64,000 nt of DNA from Lacipirellula limnantheis. GTDB taxonomy: Bacteria; Planctomycetota; Planctomycetia; Pirellulales; Lacipirellulaceae. The stretch lies in NCBI RefSeq assembly GCF_007746075.1, contig NZ_CP036339.1:3253786-3317785 (forward strand). Reading direction: 5' to 3'. The position numbers and the translations under genes are program-made. The notes beneath the pieces are model-generated. The model did no database searches and was not told the DNA's origin. It saw only the letters and a program-made list of their open reading frames with translations. Below, one piece after another: positions 43,850 through 51,771 of the stretch; within the stretch, counting starts at the first letter, position 1, and every line of letters begins with the position of its first letter.

Positions 43850-46165
43850 ATGAGCAGCGAGCGAGTCCACATCTTCGGCATCCGTCATCACGGGCCTGGT
43901 TCGGCGCGGAGCCTGGAGCGCGCGCTGGAGGCGCTGCAGCCTGATTGCCTGCTCATCGAAGGTCCGCCCGATGCGGAAGAGGTTCTCGCCCTTGCAGTGC
44001 ATGCGGAGATGGAGCCGCCGGTTGCACTGCTTGTGTATGTGCCGGACGAACCGCGACGCGCGGCCTTCTACCCTTTCGCAGGATTTTCGCCGGAATGGCG
44101 GGCGATTCGGTACGGGCTGCAACAGGGCGTGCCGACGCGATTCATGGACTTGCCGCAGTGGCATCAGCTCGCCGGTGAAGCGGAGAACGAGGGCGAGCCG
44201 TCCGAAGAAACTAGCGGCAAGTCTGGCGATGAAGAGACCGCGGTAGTAGGGGGCGACGCGGCGGACAACAGCCCGAGCGCCGCTGAACCGATCTTTCGTC
44301 GCGACCCGTTGGGACTGCTGGCCGAGGCAGCCGGTTTCTCTGACGGCGAGCGGTGGTGGGACTACCTGATCGAAAGCCGTCGCGGGAATTGTACCGAGGT
44401 GTTCACCGCCGTCCGCGAGGCCATGACCGCGCTTCGCGACGATGCGCCCGCGATGGACGATCTGCGCGAGCTCCGCCGCGAAGCGTACATGCGCAAGACG
44501 CTGCGGGCCGCCCTGAAGGAGGGATTCGAGCGTATTGCCGTCGTCTGCGGCGCCTGGCACGCCCCGGCCCTTGATCCTGCCAGGCTGCCGCCCGCGGCGC
44601 ACGACAGTAGCGTGCTGGCGGGGCTCAAGAAGGTAAAGACCGCGGCGGCTTGGTCGCCGTGGACTTACGACCGACTGGCCAGCGGCTCGGGCTACGGAGC
44701 CGGCGTCGTCTCGCCCGCGTGGTACGAACTGCTCTGGTCCGACGAGCAAGACGTCGCCGTTCACTGGCTAACCCGCGTGGCGCAGGTGATGCGCAGCAGC
44801 GATCTCGACGCCTCACCGGCGCACGTGATCGAAGCCGTGCGACTGGCGGAATCATTGGCCGCGATGCGCGAGCGGCCGCTGCCGGGACTGGAGGAACTCG
44901 ATGAAGCGGCGCTCTCTGTGCTCTGCAACGGCCAGCAAGGACCGATGGCGCTCGTGCGGCGTCGGCTGATCATCGGCGACCGACTCGGCGCGATTCCCGC
45001 AGAGGCGCCGATGGCGCCGCTGCAGCGCGACCTGCTCGCCCTGCAAAAGCGGCTTCGTCTTCCGGCCACGTCTGAAATTAAGAAGTACGACCTCGACCTG
45101 CGGAAGCCGAACGATCTGGCGCGCAGTTGCTTGCTTCATCGGCTGAACCTCCTCGACGTTCCCTGGGGCGACTCCGATCGGGGCGGACGCGGGGGGAAGG
45201 GAACCTTCCACGAGTACTGGCAAGTGCAGTGGGCGCCTGAGCTGGCCGTGAAGCTGATCGAAGCCTCGCGCTACGGCAACACGATCGAAGCAGCGGCTAC
45301 GGCTCGCGTGAAGCAAGCGTGCGACGACGCGGCGACGTTGGCCGAGCTTACCGAACTGCTCGCCCACGCGCTGCTGGCCGAGCTTCCGCTGGCCGTCAAA
45401 TCGCTGGTCGCTGCCATCCAACGGCGGGCCTCGGTCGCTAGCGACGTTCCGCAGCTCATGGCCGCGCTGCCGGCGCTCGCTCGAACGATGCGTTACGGGA
45501 ACGTTCGCCAAACGGATGCGACGCTGGTCGGCGACGTTATTCGCGGCGTCGTCGAACGGATTTGCATCGGCCTTCCGAGTGCGTGCCATTCGCTCAACGA
45601 CGATGCGGCCGGCGACTTGTTCACGCTGACAATTGAAGTCGGCGCGGCACTCGATATCCTCAGCGACGAAGGAATGCTCGCCGCCTGGTACGACTCGCAG
45701 CGGTCGATCACCGAGCAAAGCGGCGTCCATCCGCTGCTGCGCGGCCGCGCCGTCAGGACGCTGCACGATGCGGGGCGCCTTGAAGCCGATCAGCTTCATC
45801 GCGTGCTTGCCCTCGAACTCTCGCCGGCGGTGGCGCGAACGGCGGCCGCCGCTTGGATCGAAGGGTTTCTGCGAAGCTCGGGACTCGTCTTGATTCACGA
45901 CCTGACGCTGTGGAACGCGGTCAACGCGTGGGTGGCGTCGCTCTCCGGCGAAGCGTTTACCGAAGTGCTGCCGCTGTTGCGGCGGACGTTCGCAACCTTC
46001 GAAACGGCCGAGCGCCGGCAGATGGGCGAGCGGGTGAAGCGCGGCGGACCTTCCACCGCCGCGGGCGGCGCCGTCGAACCAGCCGCGAGCGGGTTCAACT
46101 ATGAGCGCGCTGCACAGGTGCTGCCGCTGCTGGCCAAGTTGCTCGGACGCGAGGCGCCACCATGA
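43850..46165 (+). CDS. DUF5682 family protein (YehM-like)
   Basis: A 771-residue soluble protein. The family hallmark opens it: VHIFGIRHHGPGSARSLERA (residues about 5-24), then ALQPDCLLIEGPPDAEEVL, similar to a TraB/ChaN-like start. VVCGAWHAPAL occurs near residue 235, a His-containing motif also typical of that fold. An acidic low-complexity insert lies near residues 110-145. The C-terminal 500 residues are helical. The ATG at 43850 is chosen because the conserved region begins immediately after it. The stop overlaps the VWA start as ATGA. E. coli YehM has the same neighbours. Its chemistry is unknown. Confidence 0.82.
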   Translation: MSSERVHIFGIRHHGPGSARSLERALEALQPDCLLIEGPPDAEEVLALAVHAEMEPPVALLVYVPDEPRRAAFYPFAGFSPEWRAIRYGLQQGVPTRFMDLPQWHQLAGEAENEGEPSEETSGKSGDEETAVVGGDAADNSPSAAEPIFRRDPLGLLAEAAGFSDGERWWDYLIESRRGNCTEVFTAVREAMTALRDDAPAMDDLRELRREAYMRKTLRAALKEGFERIAVVCGAWHAPALDPARLPPAAHDSSVLAGLKKVKTAAAWSPWTYDRLASGSGYGAGVVSPAWYELLWSDEQDVAVHWLTRVAQVMRSSDLDASPAHVIEAVRLAESLAAMRERPLPGLEELDEAALSVLCNGQQGPMALVRRRLIIGDRLGAIPAEAPMAPLQRDLLALQKRLRLPATSEIKKYDLDLRKPNDLARSCLLHRLNLLDVPWGDSDRGGRGGKGTFHEYWQVQWAPELAVKLIEASRYGNTIEAAATARVKQACDDAATLAELTELLAHALLAELPLAVKSLVAAIQRRASVASDVPQLMAALPALARTMRYGNVRQTDATLVGDVIRGVVERICIGLPSACHSLNDDAAGDLFTLTIEVGAALDILSDEGMLAAWYDSQRSITEQSGVHPLLRGRAVRTLHDAGRLEADQLHRVLALELSPAVARTAAAAWIEGFLRSSGLVLIHDLTLWNAVNAWVASLSGEAFTEVLPLLRRTFATFETAERRQMGERVKRGGPSTAAGGAVEPAASGFNYERAAQVLPLLAKLLGREAPP

Positions 46166-47325
46166 GTGATCAGGCAGAACTGATGCGACGTTGGCGGTTG
46201 CTATTAGGCGGCGAGCAAGCCGACGGCATCGGCGTCTCGCTCGGCGGCGAGGACGCCGCCATCGACGGCGCGCTTGCGGCGCTGTACGACTCCGACCGCA
46301 AAGCGGGGCTGGGATCATCGGCCCCCAACGTCCCGCGATGGCTCGGCGATATTCGCAAGTATTTCCCCAAGTCAGTCGTCCAGGTGATGCAGCGGGACGC
46401 GCTGAGTCGGCTGAACCTGACGCAGCTGCTCACGGAACCGGAACTCCTCGAAGCGGTCGAACCCGACGTCCACTTGGTGGCGACGCTGCTGTCGCTGCGC
46501 GGCGTGCTGCCCGCCAAGACTAAGGAGACCGCCCGCAGCGTCGTCGCTAACGTCGTAGATGAACTCATGCGCCGCTTGCAGGAGCCGGCGAAGCAGGCGA
46601 TCGCCGGCGCCCTCAACCGCGCGTCGCGCAACCGTCGTCCGCGGCATCAGGAGATCGACTGGCCGCGCACCATTCGTGCGAACCTCCAACACTACCAGCC
46701 TGAGTATCAATCGATCATCCCGCACACCCGCATCGGTTGGGGACGGAAGCGTTCGTCGTTGCGGCAAGTCATTCTGTGCGTCGATCAATCGGGCTCGATG
46801 GCGGCGTCGGTGGTTTATTCCAGTATCTTCGCCGCGGTGATGGCGTCGCTGCCGGCGATTCAAACGCGGCTGGTGGTTTTCGATACGGCCGTCGTCGATC
46901 TCACCGACGAGTTGCACGATCCGGTGGAGGTGCTCTTCTCGACCCAACTCGGCGGGGGAACGGACATCAATCGAGCTGTGGGCTATTGCCAGGGACTGGT
47001 CGAGCGCCCGCAGGAAACGATCTTCGTGCTGATCAGCGATCTCTACGAGGGGGGCGTCGCGGAGGAATTGCTCCGTCGCGCGGGGGCGATGATCAACTCC
47101 GGCGTCCAGTTCATCACGCTGCTCGCACTGAGCGACGAGGGAGCGCCCAGCTTTGATCGGGAGCTGGCGGCGAACCTCTCCGCCCTCGGCGCCCCGTCGT
47201 TTGCTTGTTCGCCGGATCAATTTCCGGAGTTGATGGCCGCGGCGATCAACCGACGCGACATCGCTCAATGGGCGGCGGAGCGCGACATTCGCACCTCGCG
47301 GCCAAACAGCCGCGGCCAACGGTAG
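46162..47325 (+). CDS. VWA domain protein (YehP-like), partner of the MoxR ATPase
   Basis: A 387-residue protein. The C-terminal von Willebrand A domain has a full MIDAS: DQSGSM (208-213), Thr267 in GGGTD and Asp293 in SDLYEGG. The N-terminal 200 residues are helical and include PNVPRWLGDIRKYFPKSVVQ (about 56-75) and a basic RASRNRRPRHQEIDWPRTIR (about 153-172), a pattern seen in VWA proteins that pair with MoxR ATPases. The ATGA overlap with the DUF5682 stop implies coupled translation. It is the last gene of the five-gene operon. Confidence 0.92.
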   Translation: MSDQAELMRRWRLLLGGEQADGIGVSLGGEDAAIDGALAALYDSDRKAGLGSSAPNVPRWLGDIRKYFPKSVVQVMQRDALSRLNLTQLLTEPELLEAVEPDVHLVATLLSLRGVLPAKTKETARSVVANVVDELMRRLQEPAKQAIAGALNRASRNRRPRHQEIDWPRTIRANLQHYQPEYQSIIPHTRIGWGRKRSSLRQVILCVDQSGSMAASVVYSSIFAAVMASLPAIQTRLVVFDTAVVDLTDELHDPVEVLFSTQLGGGTDINRAVGYCQGLVERPQETIFVLISDLYEGGVAEELLRRAGAMINSGVQFITLLALSDEGAPSFDRELAANLSALGAPSFACSPDQFPELMAAAINRRDIAQWAAERDIRTSRPNSRGQR

Positions 47326-47689
47326 GCGGCTGTTGCGTCGTGTCGCGTCGCCTCCAGGGAGGGGCAAGCGTCGGAACGCCAAGCATTGTGTTGACGAAAA
47401 ACATCTGCTTATTGCGAGTCGGCCGTGTGCGGCGCTTGTGTGTTGTTGGCATTCTTGAGCAATGCGTCTGCTGTTGAGTTTGGACAGACGATTTGCGATT
47501 GACGTAGATCTGCCGCCCGCGCCGGAACGCTACTCATGCGACACGGACCAAGAAAAGCCGTCGGCGGAAGACCGCGATTCGCCACTTACAGAATCACAGC
47601 CATCCTAGCAGCCCAGCTACGACGGTCGTGTGCGGGTTGTTGGGGATGGCGGTGGCGCTGTGAGCTATAGCCGCCTGAGTACGCAGCAT
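47326..47689. other. 360-bp intergenic region, no gene seen
   Basis: Lies between the end of the VWA operon and the end of a minus-strand PEP-CTERM pseudogene. No open frame with motif support, no clear terminator with a T tract, and no repeat was found. Confidence 0.5.
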
Positions 47690-48440
47690 TCATAATTCGG
47701 CCGACGCCGAAATCCTGCGACATCTAAGACGAGTCGCCGCGACCAGGCCGCAAATCCCCGCAAGGACCACGCTAGACGGTTCGGGGACGAGTGTGACTTG
47801 AAGCCCGTCCACGCTGGCCCAGAAGCCCGTAAACGAGACGGCGTAGATCGGTACAGTGCTTTGCCAACCGAACCACTCTGACTCGCCACGCAGGTTTGCG
47901 AAGTCATAGCGAAAAGCAACCTCGTCGATGAGACTGTTGGCGACGTCGAAAAAGCTGATTCTGATCGGTCCGGCCTGCGATGTGGTGACGGCATGGAGCC
48001 AGTAACCGCCGAATTTCGATGCCGGTTCATCGAAGTCGATTCGGCCGCTGGGGGAGTGGTAGGTGATTACGTCTGAACCGGCAAGAGTCGGTTGCAAGCA
48101 AACGCCCTTCGCTCCATCGAATGGAATGGCGGTCAATTCACTGGACCCGTCTAGGCTATGAAAGCCGGGACCGTCCCAAATAAACAGATGCGGCGCCGGT
48201 GGTTACGATTCACTTGTGGAGTACTCGCCTGTAAGCGTTCCCAGTCCTTCCAGAATATCTACAGGACCTGAGTCGCGCGGCGTCGATCCCGTAATCCATC
48301 CACTGCGGAACGATTCGAAGCTTTCGCTATACTCTCCTGTGAATGGTGCAATTGGAAAGAATCGGAGGATTTGCAAATGCTGCTGACACATGCAGTGCCA
48401 GTACGCTTGTCGCTAAAACTGCGCAAAACAACTCTTTCAT
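47690..48440 (-). pseudogene. PEP-CTERM gene with a frameshift and an in-frame TAA
   Basis: Reading from ATG 48440 gives a clean signal peptide, KELFCAVLATSVLALHVSAA, then FANPPI. About 25-35 codons in, that frame closes, but another frame continues with FTGEYSESFESFRSGWITGS and then stops at TAA (48203-48205). Beyond it, in the same second frame, PPAPHLFIWDGPGFHSLDGS and the rest of the protein run to the anchor LVPEPSSVVLAGICGLVAAT and a basic tail ending at 47690. So one frameshift (about 48340-48370) and one nonsense codon separate three collinear parts. The SFESF-GWITGS region resembles the start of a carbohydrate-binding-like fold. Confidence 0.75.
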
Positions 48441-48535
48441 GAGACGACCCCAAATTTACTGCCCCGCCTAGTAAGGTAGGTTGCGGAGGCGCCTTCCGTC
48501 GAAGACTCCGTTGAAGCCTCGCATAGTACGGTCAG

Positions 48536-48628
48536 CCAACGTCTAGCCGTCTCGCTAGAGAGAAACGCCAATCCCAGAACGCCGAGTCTTGCGGAAGTCG
48601 GTTCTGGAACCGGCGTAAATTGCCCACG
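48536..48628 (-). pseudogene. Degenerate PEP-CTERM tail
   Basis: TPVPEPTSARLGVLGLAFLS, followed by an Arg pair, occurs at the start of an otherwise unrecognisable short frame (48437-48652). It resembles a PEP-CTERM anchor without the body of the protein. It lies directly upstream of the pseudogene at 47690-48440, so it is probably the remains of a neighbouring lost gene. Confidence 0.4.
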
Positions 48629-48676
48629 TACGAGTGTCTCACATTTGCGCACTAAGAATACGCCGTTTCAAGCCTC

Positions 48677-48700
48677 GGTCGTGAACGCCTCCGCGCGCCA
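48677..48700 (+). repeat. R1 dispersed repeat, partial copy (module A)
   Basis: GGTCGTGAACGCCTCCGCGC then GCCA matches the GTGAACACC-CGCGCGC core of the other R1 copies. It lies in the gap after the PSC1-WD40 gene. Confidence 0.45.
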
Positions 48701-48839
48701 GCGGTCCGTGGTTCGTCCAGTCGGTCGATGCAACCGCCAGCACGAACGGCCCGGTATAGGGCGCAGAGGTGAAGTCACCGAGGGTGGCTGTCCTTCAGTC
48801 AAGCCGACGCCGAACGATGAATCTGGCCTGCCGGCCGCC

Positions 48840-51734
48840 TCAGTCGAATGCCGTCGCCGCGGCGGTTTCGGCAGGGGATGTTGCCGCGGCCTGCCGCTGG
48901 CGGCGGATGTGTAGCAGGACGGGCCAGCTCGTTTGACCGCCCTCGGCTTCGGTGCGCAGGTGGAACAGCCGCGACTGCTCGGGAACCAACGGCTCGGCCG
49001 TGATGAAGAATTCCCGCTCGCTTTCCCCGGCAAGCAGTGTCAGACCGTTGAGGCCGATGTTATCGATGAACACCCCATGTGGCAGGTTCCGCCCCGAGTG
49101 ATCGCCGCCGAGAGTTATTTCGCCGTCGTTGCCATCGCGCACGAGCTCCACGATGGCGGAGATCGTCTCGCCGGGGGCGATTTCCAGCTCGATCGGCGCG
49201 GGCGGTTCCCCGGGCCTTGAAGCGTCAACCGTCTCGACCGTCTCGGACGGCTGATTCTTGTGATGCACGCGGATCAGAATCTTGGGCGCCGGCGCCAGCT
49301 TCGGTTGGCCCAGATCCACCGCATTCTTCGTCACCGTTATGCCGCCGATTTCGGCGGACGCGGTCAGCTTGATCGGCGACTGGTCTTCCGGAGGGGCGAC
49401 TGAATCTGGCGCGGCGTTGATAGTTCCATAGGCGATGTTCTGGCCCGCCTCGATCACCAGCGGCGATGACACGTGGAATCCGGGCGGCAAACCGCTCACA
49501 TGGATCTGAATCGGGCCTTCAAAATCATCGAGCCGCTCCACCGAGATGGAAAACTCCTTGCCGCTGCCGGCGCCGACGGTCAGGTCGCCGGCGCTCGCCT
49601 TGATTTGAAAATCGGGCCGCGGCGGCCGCACGATCAGCTCGTACCTGTAATCGTCGCCCCCGAGCGACCGCACGTCGCGCACGCGCACGAGGTAGTCGCC
49701 GTCCGCCGGCGCCGTGAACGCCACGCGCGAGTCAGCTCCAAGCTGCCGCCGGCCGTCGTCATCATTTTCGTAATAGATCGTGTACTGCGGCAGGCCGTTG
49801 GGGATGAGCTGTTCGTCGGGAGCATGCGGCTCGACGATGTAGCACGGCTCGTTCAGGGCGTGAGTAATGGCCGTGGTGCCGAAGTACGCAATCCGGCTGC
49901 CTTCGATGCCCGGATACACCAGAAATCCCGAGTCGGGCCCGCGGGGATACATCCACAGCTTGGAGACCTCGCCGTTCGCGTAGAGGTACTCATTCAGCTC
50001 CATGTCCTGCCACTTGTGCAGGCGAAAGTCCGCGAGCTCCATCGAATCGTGCCCGCGGAAGGTGAAGTAGCTCGGCCGCAGAGCCTGCAGAACGACGCGG
50101 GGGATGGAGCGGCCTGTCGCATCTAGCACTTCGATGTGGGAGTCGAGCGGCGATTTGTCGCGCGCGGCGTTCACTTCGATCACGAACTGCTGTCCAGTCT
50201 TCGCGGAGAATTGGTACAGGTCGACGTCCGGCGCACGGCTCTCCCCCGCGGCGGCGATCACGCCGCGCACGCTGGCGTGGGCGGCAATCGCATTTGCGGC
50301 GTCCGGGGCGTTGTTGGGTTCTTGCTCCGCCGATTCTTCGCGCGGCGCCGGGTCGTTCGGGTCTTGGTTGTCATCGCTCACCAGGTGAGCATCCGCGGCG
50401 TCGGCGTCGCCGGGCAAGTTGGCCGCGTAGCGCTGCTGCGAGCCGTCCATCCGCGCGACCAGGAAATGCTCTCCGTTGGCCTCGAATGCGATTCCCGTCA
50501 CGACGTCAGGCTGCAATTCGTAGCGGTGCACCGGAGCGAACCTCGCCACGTCCCACAGGACCAATTCGCCGCTCTCGGAGGCGCTGGCAAGCTTCGCGCC
50601 GTCCGGCGAAAACGCCAGCTCGACGACCGTGCTGTCGTGCGCGGTACTGGCGTGGACCATGGGGTTGATTCGCGGCGCCTCGCGCGAAACGAGCCGCCAG
50701 GCGCGCACCTGGCGATCGGCGCCGCCGGCGACGATCCACGCGTCGTCGGGGCTGAAGGCCACCGCGCACTGTCCGCCTTCGGGCTGCCCCAGCGTATCGA
50801 GCCGCTCGCCCGTGGCAACCTGCCAGATTTTCACAGTCCCGTCGGCGCTGGCGCTCGCCAGGAGCGTGCCATCGGCGTTGAACGCCAGCCGCATCACCGC
50901 GCCGTTGTGGCCGGAGAGCGTGCGTGCGAGCTGGCCCGTGGAGGCGTCCCACAGGTGGATCATGCGGTCATGGCTGCACGTGGCGAGCAGGTCGCCCTTG
51001 GGGCTGAGCTTCGCGTCGTAAATGGCGTCGCGGTGCCCCTTCACCTCAAGCACGGTTTTGCCATCAGCAGCGTCGAGCACTATCGCCACGCCATACAGGC
51101 CGGGGATGCCCGACGCGACGACGACGCGCGACCCGTCGCCCCAGAACTGCACGCCGTTGACCTTGCCCGGCGTTTCAGCGCCCTTAGCCACGACGTCGCC
51201 GGTCGCGGCGTCGCGGATTTCGACGCGGCGGTACTTGCCCAGCGCGAGCCGGGTGCCGTCACGTGCAAGCGCGAAACTTGTGATTTCGTCTTGCGCATTT
51301 GTCGCAGGCTCGATCGACGGGGTGGTAAGCTCTGGAAACTCCGGCGCCGTTCCTTCCGGGCCAGTCGCGCCCGCATCGATCCAGCGCCGCAGCACGTCGA
51401 TCTCGGCCTCGGTGGGCCGCTCGTTGTCCTTCGGCGGCATGACCGGTTCGATCTCGCCGGTGACCATGCGAATGAGCCGGCTCGCGTCGGCCCGGCCGGG
51501 CACGATCGCCGCGCCATTGACCCCTCCCGCGATGAGGCCGGCGAAGGATTCCAGCGTCAACTCGCCTTCGGGCGCGTCAGCCGTGTGACAGCCGACGCAA
51601 TACGTGCCGAAGATTGGCGCTACGTCGCGCAGATAGTCCGGCGCCTCAGTCTCGGCGCCTTGCGCCTTGGCGAGAAGAGCCAGCATAACGGCCGCACCAA
51701 GCAGCCGCGAACATAGTTGTAACAATCGCCTCAT
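48840..51734 (-). CDS. Planctomycete PSC1 cytochrome-C-like protein with WD40 propeller
   Basis: A 964-residue exported protein. A signal peptide (LLGAAVMLALLAKAQGA) is followed by the PSC1 heme-binding-like motif FGTYCVGCH (residues 42-50, Cys46/Cys49/His50) and VMPPKDNERPTEAEIDVLRR (about 98-117). A WD40 propeller fills about 150-430 (for example LLATCSHDRMIHLWDASTGQ, LLASASADGTVKIWQVATGE, KLASASESGELVLWDVARF). A pre-peptidase-like beta domain (EQEPNNAPDAANAI) and further Ig-like regions follow. It is the last gene of a three-gene minus-strand operon, 37 bp after the DUF1549/1553 gene. Such operons are typical of planctomycetes; their substrate is unproven. Confidence 0.92.
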   Translation of the reverse strand: MRRLLQLCSRLLGAAVMLALLAKAQGAETEAPDYLRDVAPIFGTYCVGCHTADAPEGELTLESFAGLIAGGVNGAAIVPGRADASRLIRMVTGEIEPVMPPKDNERPTEAEIDVLRRWIDAGATGPEGTAPEFPELTTPSIEPATNAQDEITSFALARDGTRLALGKYRRVEIRDAATGDVVAKGAETPGKVNGVQFWGDGSRVVVASGIPGLYGVAIVLDAADGKTVLEVKGHRDAIYDAKLSPKGDLLATCSHDRMIHLWDASTGQLARTLSGHNGAVMRLAFNADGTLLASASADGTVKIWQVATGERLDTLGQPEGGQCAVAFSPDDAWIVAGGADRQVRAWRLVSREAPRINPMVHASTAHDSTVVELAFSPDGAKLASASESGELVLWDVARFAPVHRYELQPDVVTGIAFEANGEHFLVARMDGSQQRYAANLPGDADAADAHLVSDDNQDPNDPAPREESAEQEPNNAPDAANAIAAHASVRGVIAAAGESRAPDVDLYQFSAKTGQQFVIEVNAARDKSPLDSHIEVLDATGRSIPRVVLQALRPSYFTFRGHDSMELADFRLHKWQDMELNEYLYANGEVSKLWMYPRGPDSGFLVYPGIEGSRIAYFGTTAITHALNEPCYIVEPHAPDEQLIPNGLPQYTIYYENDDDGRRQLGADSRVAFTAPADGDYLVRVRDVRSLGGDDYRYELIVRPPRPDFQIKASAGDLTVGAGSGKEFSISVERLDDFEGPIQIHVSGLPPGFHVSSPLVIEAGQNIAYGTINAAPDSVAPPEDQSPIKLTASAEIGGITVTKNAVDLGQPKLAPAPKILIRVHHKNQPSETVETVDASRPGEPPAPIELEIAPGETISAIVELVRDGNDGEITLGGDHSGRNLPHGVFIDNIGLNGLTLLAGESEREFFITAEPLVPEQSRLFHLRTEAEGGQTSWPVLLHIRRQRQAAATSPAETAAATAFD

Positions 51735-51771
51735 GATGGAATCGCCGCAAACATCGAGCGGCGCAAGTGGA

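Noticed and set aside
44852..46318. 488-codon minus-strand frame opposite the DUF5682/VWA genes
   Set aside because: Arg/His-rich composition and no family motif; it is the expected antisense shadow of high-GC third-position coding sequence.
50136..51716. 526-codon plus-strand frame opposite the WD40 gene
   Set aside because: Antisense shadow: no signal, no domain and composition driven by GC; the minus-strand protein is clearly real.
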